Assembly (NCBI RefSeq): GCF_021739485.1
Contig: NZ_JAJFNK010000024.1
Location: 1-64,000, forward strand
Direction: 5' to 3'
DNA length: 64,000 nt
DNA from: Alicyclobacillus tolerans
GTDB lineage: Bacteria > Bacillota > Bacilli > Alicyclobacillales > Alicyclobacillaceae
The translations under genes were made by a program, and so were the position numbers. The first letter of the stretch is position 1. Each line of letters opens with the position of its first letter. The notes under the pieces were generated by a model that did no database searches, was not told the origin of the DNA, and was given only the letters and a program-made list of their open reading frames with translations. Positions 8,639 to 17,135 of the stretch are shown here, piece by piece.

Positions 8639-9727
8639 GTGAGTAAGACCGTTCTGCCGATCTCACAACCAATACAAGCGTCACAACCCATGCCTTCATC
8701 AGAACGAATGGCTTCTACACAACCGATGCCTTCGTCCCAAACTGACGGCGAAAACGCCGCCTGCGTGCGTACCCAGCCGTCGCTCCTCAGTGTAGTCGTC
8801 CCGGCTTATAACGAAGCTTTGGTCATCGAAGCCACCTACGCCCGTTTGAAACAAACCCTGGAAAACCTCGGCGTCAATTTCGAATTGATCTTTGTCAACG
8901 ACGGGTCTTCGGACGAAACCCTGCAGATATTAGCTGACCTCGCCCGGCGCGACGACCTGGTGAAAGTCATCGACTTTTCCCGAAATTTTGGCCATCAAAT
9001 TGCAGTGACCGCGGGAATCGAGCACGCACAGGGGGATGTCGTGATCCTCATCGATGCGGACCTGCAAGACCCCCCGGAACTGATTGGAGAATTTTTGGGA
9101 AAGTGGCGACAAGGCTACGATGTCGTGTATGCCAAACGGGTTCAACGTCAGGGAGAGACTTGGTTTAAGCGAGCGACTGCCAAACTATTTTACAGAACCC
9201 TGCGTTCGATGACCGAGATCGACATACCCATGGACACCGGCGATTTCCGGCTCATGAACCGCAACGTCGTGGACAGTTTGCTCAGCATCCGCGAAAAACA
9301 CCGGTTTATCCGGGGCCTTGTCTCCTGGGTTGGCTTCAAACAGATCGGAGTCCCTTACGAACGCGCAGAACGGCTCGCGGGCGAATCCAAGTATCCGCTG
9401 CGCAAAATGATCCGGTTTGCCATCGACGGCATCACATCCTTTTCTTTCAAACCTCTGCAATTCGCGTCTACCCTGGGCTTTTGGTCCGCAGGAATCGGGT
9501 TTGTCGCCATTTTGGCCATCTTGTATCTCAAGCTGTTCACCCGCCAGACGATTCAAGGCTGGACGTCCATGATGGTGGTGACGCTCTTTTTAGGCGGCAT
9601 CCAACTCATTATGCTGGGTGTTCTTGGAGAGTACATTGGCAGGATTTACGATGAAGTCCGGGACAGGCCCCTTTACTTGGTGCGGGCGCGTTACAACTTG
9701 TCCAACCCGCGCGAAGACAACCGATAA
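8639..9727 (+). CDS. Family 2 glycosyltransferase, membrane-anchored (GtrB/DPM1-like)
   Basis: The 362-residue protein starts at a GTG eight bases after AAGGAGG. After a low-complexity Ser/Pro/Met/Gln tail of about 45 residues comes a GT-A fold: VVVPAYNEA, FVNDGSSDET, the DADLQDPPEL metal/sugar site, and DTGDFRLMNR. Two C-terminal membrane helices (FWSAGIGFVAILAILYL and MVVTLFLGGIQLIMLGVLG) follow. This is the layout of bactoprenol glucosyltransferases (GtrB) and polyprenyl-phosphate mannosyl/aminoarabinosyl transferases. It most likely charges undecaprenyl phosphate with a sugar for cell-envelope decoration. No flippase gene is adjacent, so its pathway is unclear. Confidence 0.9.
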   Translation: MSKTVLPISQPIQASQPMPSSERMASTQPMPSSQTDGENAACVRTQPSLLSVVVPAYNEALVIEATYARLKQTLENLGVNFELIFVNDGSSDETLQILADLARRDDLVKVIDFSRNFGHQIAVTAGIEHAQGDVVILIDADLQDPPELIGEFLGKWRQGYDVVYAKRVQRQGETWFKRATAKLFYRTLRSMTEIDIPMDTGDFRLMNRNVVDSLLSIREKHRFIRGLVSWVGFKQIGVPYERAERLAGESKYPLRKMIRFAIDGITSFSFKPLQFASTLGFWSAGIGFVAILAILYLKLFTRQTIQGWTSMMVVTLFLGGIQLIMLGVLGEYIGRIYDEVRDRPLYLVRARYNLSNPREDNR

Positions 9728-9789
9728 ATCCGGGTTTAAGCGGCCCCCGGCCAAACGAGCATGAGGGTTTCACACTCGATGGAGAAGGC

Positions 9790-9848
9790 GCAAAGCCTCC
9801 ACTCTGCCCGCACGATTTCTGTGCGGGAATTCATCGCGGAGGCTTTGC
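9790..9848. terminator. Nested hairpin after the glycosyltransferase gene
   Basis: An outer 11-bp stem (gcaaagcctcc at 9790-9800 with ggaggctttgc at 9838-9848) encloses an inner 7-bp stem (cccgcac 9807-9813, gtgcggg 9821-9827). No run of T follows on either strand, so it is not a classical intrinsic terminator. It could be an mRNA-end stabilising structure, a factor-assisted terminator or a small palindromic repeat. The rest of 9728-10046 shows no convincing gene. Confidence 0.45.
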
Positions 9849-10046
9849 CAAGGATGACTGTATCCTCGCTATGATCTAATGCAAAAACCTCCCTTCGGTG
9901 TGCGTGTAATTAACTGGAAAGGATAAAATCCGCGAAAGTTTTTTGCTTGCGTGCGTTGAATCCGTTCACGCGATGCGGGTTCAAAAAACAGACGGATGCC
10001 CGGCTTTTTCAGAGGGCATCCATTCTATTCGACGGCAGCTCCATGG

Positions 10047-10808
10047 TTATCCGCGGTACTCGGCCGTCTTTCCGTCTGTCGGCACATCTGCAGCGTGTCC
10101 CAAGTACAGCGCTTGAACTGCGCTGTTTGCCTGGAGTTCGTCGGCCGGCCCGCTCAACTCCACCGTTCCTGTTTCCAGGATGTAAGCATAGTCTGCAATC
10201 TGCAGCGCGAGCCGCGCGTTTTGTTCAACTAACAATACCGATGTCCCTTCCCGGTGAATCTGCCAAACAATCTTCATGACTTCCATGACCACGACGGGAG
10301 CGAGTCCCAGTGAAGGCTCGTCGAGCAAAAGCAGTTTCGGGGCTCCCATCAGAGCTCTTCCAATGGCCAGCATTTGCTGTTCACCGCCGCTCAGCGTACC
10401 AGCGGGTTGGTTCAACCGTTCCTTCAGGCGTGGAAAATAGGTCAACACCTTCTCGTAATCCCGCCGGATTCCCGCAGAATCCCTGCGCAAATAGTGGCCA
10501 ATATCCAAGTTTTCCTGAACGGTCAACTCAGGAAACACCTGACGTCCCTCCGGGCTGTGCACAATCCCGCGCTCCAAAATGGCCCTGGGGTCCGCGTTTG
10601 TGATGTCCTCTCCGTGAAAGGAAATCGTCCCGGACTTGGGATGAATCAGGCCGGAAATGGCCCGCAGGGTTGTCGTCTTTCCTGCGCCATTGGCTCCCAA
10701 AAGGGCGACGATTTTGCCGTCGGGGACTTCGATGGAGACGTCCTGCAAAGCCTGAATCGCACCGTAGTTGCAAACGATGTTCTCAATCTTTAGCAAAGGT
10801 GATTTCAC
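10047..10808 (-). CDS. livF: Branched-chain amino-acid ABC transporter ATPase LivF
   Basis: The 253-residue ATPase has Walker A GANGAGKTTT, signature LSGGEQQML, Walker B LLLLDEPSLGL and the switch His region (LLVEQNA). The SLGLAP and VEQNARLAL sequences are typical of LivF rather than LivG. It powers uptake of leucine, isoleucine, valine or related compounds at the membrane. Its start overlaps the end of livG by 26 bp, indicating coupled translation. It is the last gene of livKHMGF on this strand. Confidence 0.95.
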   Translation of the reverse strand: MKSPLLKIENIVCNYGAIQALQDVSIEVPDGKIVALLGANGAGKTTTLRAISGLIHPKSGTISFHGEDITNADPRAILERGIVHSPEGRQVFPELTVQENLDIGHYLRRDSAGIRRDYEKVLTYFPRLKERLNQPAGTLSGGEQQMLAIGRALMGAPKLLLLDEPSLGLAPVVVMEVMKIVWQIHREGTSVLLVEQNARLALQIADYAYILETGTVELSGPADELQANSAVQALYLGHAADVPTDGKTAEYRG

Positions 10809-11559
10809 CCCCTAGGTACGCTTCGATGACGTGTGGGTCCGCCTGCACCTCTGCCGGTTTTCCGTCCGCGATTTTACGGCCAAACTCCATAACGGCCACC
10901 TGATCGGACAAGGACATCACCAGTGCCATATCGTGCTCAATCATTAAAATGGTCAGCCCAAGTTCATCGCGCAAGCGCCGAATGAACTTGCCCATGGTCT
11001 CTGTTTCCGCTTCGTTCATGCCGGCTACGGGTTCGTCGAGCAAGAGCAGTTTGGGTTCAGAAATCAGTGCACGGCCAATGTCGATGCGCTTTTGTACCCC
11101 ATAGGGCAAGTCGGCGACGTGTTCGCTTTGAATGTCCCGGAGTTCGAGCATTTCCAGGACACCCTCGGCCTTCTTGAGCGCCTCTCTTTCCAATACCCTT
11201 CCTTTTGGGGTCCTAAACGCTCCCCGGAACAGCCCAACTTTGAGGACAGGGTGCAGACCCACCAGCAGATTGTCCAGTACGGACATGGCCGGAAACAATT
11301 CAATGTTTTGAAACGACCTGCCGATGCCGGCGGCGAGCACTTTGTGTGGAGCCAAGTGCAGCACGTCCTGGCCGTTAAATCGGATGCTTCCTGCCGTGGG
11401 TTGATAGAACCGGCTGATACAGTTCAACGCGGTTGTCTTACCGGCTCCGTTCGGTCCAATCAGGGAAAAGACCTGGCCTTGCTCCACGGCCAAAGACAGC
11501 TCGTTGACGGCCACCAGTCCGCCAAACTTTACCGTGATCTTCTCAACTTCCAGAAGCAT
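10783..11559 (-). CDS. livG: Branched-chain amino-acid ABC transporter ATPase LivG
   Basis: The 258-residue ATPase carries Walker A GPNGAGKTT, the LivG-type extended segment GIGRSFQNIELFPAMSVLDNLLVGLH, a degenerate signature DLPYGVQKRIDIGRAL and Walker B LLLLDEPVAGMNEAET. The PYG variant of the signature motif is normal for LivG. A GAGGAGGAG ribosome site precedes the ATG at 11559, which lies inside the end of livM (17-bp overlap). With LivF it forms the heterodimeric motor below LivH/LivM. Confidence 0.95.
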   Translation of the reverse strand: MLLEVEKITVKFGGLVAVNELSLAVEQGQVFSLIGPNGAGKTTALNCISRFYQPTAGSIRFNGQDVLHLAPHKVLAAGIGRSFQNIELFPAMSVLDNLLVGLHPVLKVGLFRGAFRTPKGRVLEREALKKAEGVLEMLELRDIQSEHVADLPYGVQKRIDIGRALISEPKLLLLDEPVAGMNEAETETMGKFIRRLRDELGLTILMIEHDMALVMSLSDQVAVMEFGRKIADGKPAEVQADPHVIEAYLGGEITFAKD

Positions 11560-12541
11560 GCGGTGCTCCTCCTCCCTCGTCCCCGGAACTCGGCACAATT
11601 TTAAGCACCTTCGGCCGCGACTTTTTCCCAATTCCTCCGTTGAAAAGGGTAATAACTCCACCTGGCAGGAACATCACAGCCGCAGCCATGACAAGTCCCG
11701 TAATGACGACCGAGTAACCCTGCAAACTGCTCGTGGCCTGCTGCACCACGGCGATGAGAAAAGCTCCAATCAGCGACCCGGGCAGAGAAGCCAGACCGCC
11801 CACGATAATCATGGCGAGAAACAAGAAAGACGAGTCGAGCGTAAAGTCGTTGGGCGAGACAAAGGCGACGTAGTGCGCATAGAGGTTCCCGGCAATCCCC
11901 GAAAAGAACGCGCTGATGGCGAACAACAGCGCCTTGTACTGAGCCACCGGAACCCCCATTGCGGCTGCGGCCACTTCACTCTCGCGAATCGCGACGAATG
12001 CCCGCCCCATGCGGGTTTTCAACAGGTTGGACGACAGCCACAGCACAATGCCGAGGATGCCGAAGATCATGAAATAAAACGTAATATCGGACTGAAACGG
12101 CTTGGGTACAGTCATTCCGTTGGACCCGCCGACGACTTGCATGTTCAACACAATTTCTGGAATCGCAATGCCGAAACCCAGTGTTGCGACTGCGAGAAAG
12201 TGCCCCGACAAGCGAACCGCGGGCAAGCCCATGATGTAACCGGCAACGCCGGTTAACACCGCCGCAATGGGGAATGTCGCCCACATCGGAAAGCCGAGGT
12301 TCGTGCTGAGGTAAGCGCTGATATACGAGCCGATAACAACAAACGATGCTTGGCCAATCGATACCTGACCGCCATATCCCGTCAGCAGGTTGAGTGCGAC
12401 GGTCACAATGCAGTAAATGCCAATGATATTCAACTCATAGGAGTAAAAACTCCCCAGCGGTTTCGCAATGAACGGCAGGGCGATAAACACCGCGATCCAG
12501 AAATAGAGCCACCTTCGCTTTTTTTCAAACAGTTTTCCCAT
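11543..12541 (-). CDS. livM: Branched-chain amino-acid ABC transporter permease LivM
   Basis: The 332-residue membrane protein has about nine hydrophobic segments and the LivM hallmark GYGGQVSIGQASFVVIGSY, followed by the cytoplasmic loop contacting the ATPases near ESEVAAAAMGV. It starts three bases after livH ends and overlaps livG at its own end, so the five genes are one operon. The last 30 residues are charged and probably cytoplasmic. Confidence 0.94.
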   Translation of the reverse strand: MGKLFEKKRRWLYFWIAVFIALPFIAKPLGSFYSYELNIIGIYCIVTVALNLLTGYGGQVSIGQASFVVIGSYISAYLSTNLGFPMWATFPIAAVLTGVAGYIMGLPAVRLSGHFLAVATLGFGIAIPEIVLNMQVVGGSNGMTVPKPFQSDITFYFMIFGILGIVLWLSSNLLKTRMGRAFVAIRESEVAAAAMGVPVAQYKALLFAISAFFSGIAGNLYAHYVAFVSPNDFTLDSSFLFLAMIIVGGLASLPGSLIGAFLIAVVQQATSSLQGYSVVITGLVMAAAVMFLPGGVITLFNGGIGKKSRPKVLKIVPSSGDEGGGAPHASGS

Positions 12542-12544
12542 GGC

Positions 12545-13414
12545 TCACACCTTCTTTGTCGCGCGCTTGCCGAACAATCCGTTGGGACGGGTGTACAGCA
12601 CGACGATGATTAAAAGAAATACGAAGGAAGTTTGAAACGCCTGCGACACATAAGCCCCGAACAAGTTTTCTGAAACCCCGATGATGAGGCCGCCAATCAC
12701 AGCGCCTGGCAATGACGTGAATCCTCCCAGCACAGCGGCGGCAAAGGCCTTGACAGCCACTTCGGACATCATGGTCGGTGACAGCAAGGTCTGAGGGGCT
12801 ATCAGGATGCCGGCAATGGCGCCGAGAACCGTGGCAATGCCCCAAGTAGACGCGATGACGGACCGCACGCGAACCCCCATCAGCTGGCTCGTGGCCATGT
12901 TTTGCGATACAGCGCGCATGGCAAGGCCCAACTTGGTGTAGTGGATCAGAGCGTAAAACACCGCCAAAAGAACAGCCGTCACAGCGTAGATAAAGATGTT
13001 ATTCGGCGTTACCACAGCTTGCCCGATGTGAATTGGGGTCGTGGAAAGGGCAGTTGGGAAGGACGTCGGTGTGAATCCCCAGATAATCCCTGCCACTCCC
13101 CGAAACACCAAGTACAGGGACAAGGTGAGGATGATCTGCGACAAAATGTTCGCCTTTTGCACGCGGCGCATGAAAACCCGTTCGACGAACAGCCCAAGGA
13201 AAAAGGCGAACACGAGAGCCGTCAGTGCAGCCAACCAGTACGACAAATGCCAGTGTTCAAGCACCGTGAAGGCGAGAAATGCGGAGAACATCGCCATTTC
13301 GCCTTGGGCGAAGTTGACGACATTGGAAGTCCGGAAAATCAGGACCAGTCCCAGCGCCGCCAGTGCGTACAGGCATCCGACCGAGATGCCTCCGACAATC
13401 GTCAACGCAAACAC
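12545..13414 (-). CDS. livH: Branched-chain amino-acid ABC transporter permease LivH
   Basis: The 289-residue permease shows the LivH pattern: GISVGCLYALAALGLVLIFRTSNVVNFAQGEMAMF at the N-terminus and about eight membrane segments, with the EAA-like loop around AMRAVSQNMATSQLMGV. The start is GTG at 13414 with GAGGGGAG eight bases upstream. It follows livK after an 89-bp gap that holds a hairpin, which may lower permease expression relative to the binding protein. The quoted N-terminal segment is the part most diagnostic of the family. Confidence 0.94.
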   Translation of the reverse strand: MFALTIVGGISVGCLYALAALGLVLIFRTSNVVNFAQGEMAMFSAFLAFTVLEHWHLSYWLAALTALVFAFFLGLFVERVFMRRVQKANILSQIILTLSLYLVFRGVAGIIWGFTPTSFPTALSTTPIHIGQAVVTPNNIFIYAVTAVLLAVFYALIHYTKLGLAMRAVSQNMATSQLMGVRVRSVIASTWGIATVLGAIAGILIAPQTLLSPTMMSEVAVKAFAAAVLGGFTSLPGAVIGGLIIGVSENLFGAYVSQAFQTSFVFLLIIVVLYTRPNGLFGKRATKKV

Positions 13415-13455
13415 CTGTTGTGCTCCCCTCTTGTTGGTATCGTGGCGCGGGAGTG

Positions 13456-13486
13456 CGAGGGGCGCAGGCGCATGCCGCTCCCCTCG
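13456..13486 (-). promoter_or_regulatory. Intercistronic hairpin between livK and livH
   Basis: CGAGGGG at 13456-13462 pairs perfectly with CCCCTCG at 13480-13486 around a 17-nt loop that is itself GC-rich. There is no T-run after it. Such hairpins between binding-protein and permease genes often stabilise the upstream message or partly terminate transcription, favouring excess binding protein. That role is inferred from position. Confidence 0.5.
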
Positions 13487-13503
13487 TCGCGCAGTCTATT
13501 TGA

Positions 13504-14730
13504 TTAGGAAATATAATCCGAGATCTTTACGAGCTTGCCGTTTTCAGCCTTCATGAAATACAGCGACTGCTCTCCCTGGTGAAGGGTTGAGGTGAAAGTG
13601 ATGTTGTGCCCAAGCGATCCGTTCCAATTCTGGATGGTTTCCATTTGGTTTTCAAAGTTGCTCCAGGTCAGGTTGTTGCCAGACTTCTTGAGTGCTTCCA
13701 TGAAGACCTGGGCATCCGTCCATCCAGCCTCTGCCAGCAGCGTGGGCTGCTGATTCGGGTAGTCTTTTTTCCACTCGTTCACAAAATCTTGGGCTGCTGA
13801 GGAATCGAGAGGTTGCATCCATCCGGTGGTGATGACGCCGTTAAACGCATTTCCAGCCAACTTGAATTCAATCGGATCGCCGGAGACATACGTGACCATT
13901 TTCTGCGCGTTCACACCAGCCTGAACCATGGCTTTCAGCATCTGTGCCGTCGGCCCTGGTGTCGAGAACATCAAGACCAAGTCAGGGTTGGCCGCTTTCA
14001 TCTTGGCTGCAGCGGCAGAGAAGTCCACCTGGGAGGCTTGGTAATTTACTTGAATGACCGGTGTCACCCCGGCTGCCTTCAGGGACGCTACAGCAGCACC
14101 CTGACCCTGCTGGCCAAAGTCGTCGTTCTGATAGAAAATTGCGATCCGCTTCGGATGCATGTTAGCCAAGGCGTATTTAACCATCAATTGGGCTTCTTTT
14201 TGATAGGCGGGCCAAAGTTCAAAGTAGTTTTTTACAAACGGCTGGAACATCGGCGTCGAACCACTGCCCATCGCGACCACGGGGATCCCGACTTGAGTGA
14301 GGTACGGTTTCGCGGCGATGTTCATGGCCGTACCGTTCGGACCCAGGATACCGAATACCTTGTCCTGGCTGACCAAGCGGTGCGCGGCGGCGACGGCCTT
14401 GTCGGTTTGGTAACTATCGTCATACGCAATGTATTTGATAGTCCGGCCATTGACTCCGCCTTGGGCGTTGATCCAGTTGACATAGGCCTTGATGCCGTCG
14501 CCGATGAGGCCGTATTGGGCTTCGTTGCCGCTGTACGGCTGCCAACCGCCAATCGTAATTTGTTTTGCGGTAACCCCTTGGGCTTGCTGCCCGGATGATG
14601 CTGGTGCGCTTCCCCCAGCATTGGAAGATCCATTGCTGCTGCCGCCAGTTGAACCTGTGCCGCATCCAGCCACGGCTAACACCAGTGTTAGTCCAATTGA
14701 CCCTGTGGCGATAAATTTTTTGTTTAGCAA
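13504..14730 (-). CDS. livK: Branched-chain amino-acid ABC transporter binding lipoprotein
   Basis: The 408-residue product begins with a lipoprotein signal ending in the lipobox LAVAGC, then a Ser/Gly-rich linker and a type I periplasmic-binding fold (ITIGGWQPYSGNEAQYG, GILGPNGTAMNIAAKP, VVAMGSGSTPMF). It would be anchored outside the membrane and deliver a branched-chain amino acid, amide or related ligand to LivHM. It starts with TTG after GGGGGAAG. It is the first gene of the operon, as is usual. Liv-type binding proteins have broad ligands including amides and urea, so leucine is likely but not certain. Confidence 0.9.
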   Translation of the reverse strand: MLNKKFIATGSIGLTLVLAVAGCGTGSTGGSSNGSSNAGGSAPASSGQQAQGVTAKQITIGGWQPYSGNEAQYGLIGDGIKAYVNWINAQGGVNGRTIKYIAYDDSYQTDKAVAAAHRLVSQDKVFGILGPNGTAMNIAAKPYLTQVGIPVVAMGSGSTPMFQPFVKNYFELWPAYQKEAQLMVKYALANMHPKRIAIFYQNDDFGQQGQGAAVASLKAAGVTPVIQVNYQASQVDFSAAAAKMKAANPDLVLMFSTPGPTAQMLKAMVQAGVNAQKMVTYVSGDPIEFKLAGNAFNGVITTGWMQPLDSSAAQDFVNEWKKDYPNQQPTLLAEAGWTDAQVFMEALKKSGNNLTWSNFENQMETIQNWNGSLGHNITFTSTLHQGEQSLYFMKAENGKLVKISDYIS

Positions 14731-14771
14731 CCAACGCTTCCCCCTAAGTTTTCTTTTTTATGCTGATCCTG

Positions 14772-14791
14772 AGCGGTTTGGTGGAACCGCT
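14772..14791. promoter_or_regulatory. Inverted repeat in the livK leader
   Basis: AGCGGTT (14772-14778) and AACCGCT (14785-14791) form a perfect 7-bp stem with a TGGTGG loop, about 42 bases upstream of livK. On the plus strand it is followed by a T-rich run, like a terminator, but no plus-strand gene precedes it. A second palindrome with the same GGTT/AACC core, CGGTTC-GCC-GAACCG, lies at 14978-14992. The region 14800-14970 between them is AT-rich and probably holds the operon promoter; no hexamer pair stood out. Confidence 0.4.
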
Positions 14792-15008
14792 TTCATTTTT
14801 TTAAACATATCAGGATTCACGCATAGTAGCCATATACTATACTTATCATTTAAAAAATTCAATATGCAAGAATATGTTGTTACTAAATTTTACTTTACGT
14901 TAAAATTATATATGTTATACAAACGCATAAAATTAGGACTATTAAAGGTATCTAGTTCCCTATTTACGCAGAGCGCACGGTTCGCCGAACCGCCCGCAGC
15001 ACGGGAAA

Positions 15009-15026
15009 CGGCCGCTTAGGCGGCCG
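15009..15026 (-). terminator. GC hairpin after the sigma/Asp-box operon
   Basis: CGGCCGC (15009-15015) and GCGGCCG (15020-15026) form a perfect 7-bp stem with a TTAG loop, 59 bp past the stop of the Asp-box protein gene. Reading the minus strand, only a short GTTTC follows, so termination would be weak or factor-assisted. Confidence 0.4.
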
Positions 15027-15084
15027 CATCGACACTTGCTGTCTATCACATTCGAACTTCCTATTTAACTTCCTACCGAACTTC

Positions 15085-16539
15085 CTACCCGATGACGGAG
15101 GCAAGCCAGGTCCTCCCGCCGTCATCGGACGCGAGGAACATGCCCGGGACCGCCGCAAACGCCTTGTTGGCGGAAACAAACGCAACATTCGCTTCCGAAG
15201 GCAAAACGGGGTTCATCGCAACAGCGCGGAAGGTGCTTCCGCCGTCCGCTGTGGTGTACAGCGCCGATCCCGTAAAAAACCACCCGTGCTGCGGGTCTGT
15301 GAAGCCTCCCTGCGTAGAACCCGGAGGAGAGATCCACTCCGTCTGGCCAAGGCGTTGAAAGTGTTGACCGGAGTCATTGGAACGGTACACGGTTAGCGTC
15401 TCGTTCAAACCGCGGGAACCCGTTGTTTCGACGACGGGCACCAGGACGACCTTGCCGAACATAGAAGGGGGAAGGATATCTACGCGCGATACACCTTTTC
15501 CAACAGGCAGGGGCAACGAAACTGGCGTCCAACTCTGTCCACCGTTGACAGTACGGTACAACGCAGATTGTGTTAAGCCTTGAGGGGTTGCTGTCCGCCC
15601 CAACGCAAACCCGGTTGAATCGTTGAGAAACCGCACAAAGTCGGACGTAGTCAGTGGATTCGGGGCCGCTCGCAACGCCCAGTGGAGACCACCGTCCGTG
15701 GTTGCATACAACTCCATGGCAACCGCCCCACTCGTTCCCGCTGATGCCTCCTGCGTCATGACGTAGCCCGTCTTCGGGCTTGGAAAATCCACCGCGACAG
15801 GCACTTCACTGGAGGACACGGGTCTGATCGTCGAACTGCTCCAGGTTCGTCCCGAATCCGTACTAAAAAACACCGTCGGTTGGTACACCAGGTTTTGGGG
15901 ATTCGACGGATCGCGCGCTTCCAGAGACACCGCAACGGCCTCGCCGTTATTCCCAAACCGGCTGAGCGCAACTTCAGGGTTGTACGGAGCTACACGGCCC
16001 GAAACGATGGCTTTCGGCGTCACGTTTTGCCAAGACTTTGTACCGTCGCTGGTATGCATGATGCGCAATTGGTCTTGGCTTAAAGAAGCTGACCAACCGT
16101 CCGTCATGGACACCATTTGCCAGTCTGCAAAGGGCCTTTGTATCACTGCCCGACCTACTGCCAGAGGCGACTGCAACGGATTTAAAAGTTGCGCTTTTCC
16201 AGTGGTGGTGGATAAAGGCAGAGCGGGCTGCGACGACAGATTCGACGGTTTTTTCGCAGGACTTTGTTTAGGCTGCTCATGGCTGTACACGATGGACCCC
16301 CAAAACGCGCCAACGACCATCAGCGAAGCTACCCCGGCCAATCCAGGTTTGATCCACCCTGCCTTGCGGTGGCGCCCTTGCCGTTTCGCAAATCGCACCT
16401 TACCTATTCGCGCCTCTTCTGCAGCCTCTTCTTGGGCCATGATCTGGCGCAAATTGTGCAAAATGGCATCTTTGTCTTCGGGGGTGAGCCCGGCATCCTT
16501 TAAATGGGTCAAGGGGTTCAGGTCATTTCTGGACGCCAT
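15085..16539 (-). CDS. Membrane protein with seven Asp-box repeats, putative anti-sigma factor
   Basis: The 484-residue product has a charged cytoplasmic N-terminus (about 60 residues), one membrane helix at 64-84, a Pro/Ser linker and a long external domain. Seven Asp-box motifs of the S/T-x-D-G-G-x-x-W type are visible at residues 164, 226, 280, 330, 387, 430 and 471, about 40-60 apart, as in sialidase/sortilin/Ycf48-type beta-propellers. The ATG at 16539 has AAGGAGG upstream and lies within the last 17 bases of the ECF sigma gene, so the two are coupled. A membrane protein encoded directly after an ECF sigma factor is usually its anti-sigma factor. Here the external propeller would be the sensor. 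No zinc anti-sigma motif (HxxxCxxC) is present, so the sigma-binding segment is unassigned. Confidence 0.75.
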   Translation of the reverse strand: MASRNDLNPLTHLKDAGLTPEDKDAILHNLRQIMAQEEAAEEARIGKVRFAKRQGRHRKAGWIKPGLAGVASLMVVGAFWGSIVYSHEQPKQSPAKKPSNLSSQPALPLSTTTGKAQLLNPLQSPLAVGRAVIQRPFADWQMVSMTDGWSASLSQDQLRIMHTSDGTKSWQNVTPKAIVSGRVAPYNPEVALSRFGNNGEAVAVSLEARDPSNPQNLVYQPTVFFSTDSGRTWSSSTIRPVSSSEVPVAVDFPSPKTGYVMTQEASAGTSGAVAMELYATTDGGLHWALRAAPNPLTTSDFVRFLNDSTGFALGRTATPQGLTQSALYRTVNGGQSWTPVSLPLPVGKGVSRVDILPPSMFGKVVLVPVVETTGSRGLNETLTVYRSNDSGQHFQRLGQTEWISPPGSTQGGFTDPQHGWFFTGSALYTTADGGSTFRAVAMNPVLPSEANVAFVSANKAFAAVPGMFLASDDGGRTWLASVIG

Positions 16540-17053
16540 GTGCTGTTCCTCCTTCGTTCGCAATAAACTCCGGTTCCAACAGCGCTTCTCGCAGCTTCTT
16601 CTTGGCCCGGTGAAACATCACGCGTACTTTTACGTCAGACCATCCCAACACAGCCGCCGTCTGTTCTACAGTGAGGTCCTGAATCCAACGGAGAATGAGA
16701 ACCTGGCGGTATGTCGGCTGCAGTCTCGACAGTGCGTCTTCCAGTTCTAACAGCGACTCAATCGAAGCATAGGGCTTCAACTGGTGGTTTTGATTCGCCA
16801 GATAAGCTCTTTCACTCCGCTTTTTGCGCAAAACGTCAAAGACGCAGTTCCGCGCAATGCGAAACAGCCAAGTCTTTGGATCTTCTCCCTTGAACTGATC
16901 TAAATTGCGAAACGCCCGTAAGAACACTTCCTGGACCACGTCTTTAGCATCCACGTCGCAAGGAAGGGAGTACTTCGCGTACCGGTAGATGGAGTCGGCA
17001 TGCATGGAAAACAAATGTTCGATGATTTCACTTCTCTTTTGCGACTGGTGCAA
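16523..17053 (-). CDS. ECF RNA polymerase sigma factor
   Basis: The 176-residue protein has sigma region 2 (DAKDVVQEVFLRAFRNLDQFKGEDPKTWLF at about 36-65, with IARNCVFDVLR after it) and region 4 (LEDALSRLQPTYRQVLILR, then LTVEQTAAVLGWSDVKVRVMFHRAKKKLR). These are the two regions that define extracytoplasmic-function sigma factors. It starts with TTG after GGAGGTGAG. The next gene overlaps it and is a probable membrane anti-sigma factor, so its activity should respond to a signal outside the cell. Its regulon may include its own promoter, but no matching -35/-10 pair was recognised. Confidence 0.93.
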   Translation of the reverse strand: MHQSQKRSEIIEHLFSMHADSIYRYAKYSLPCDVDAKDVVQEVFLRAFRNLDQFKGEDPKTWLFRIARNCVFDVLRKKRSERAYLANQNHQLKPYASIESLLELEDALSRLQPTYRQVLILRWIQDLTVEQTAAVLGWSDVKVRVMFHRAKKKLREALLEPEFIANEGGTAHGVQK

Positions 17054-17135
17054 TGCAACTCACCTCCGTACGGACATCCCTACAGACGTTTGGACACCCG
17101 CTCGCGTTTCACCGGTTCGAAATTTTTTTGTCCGC

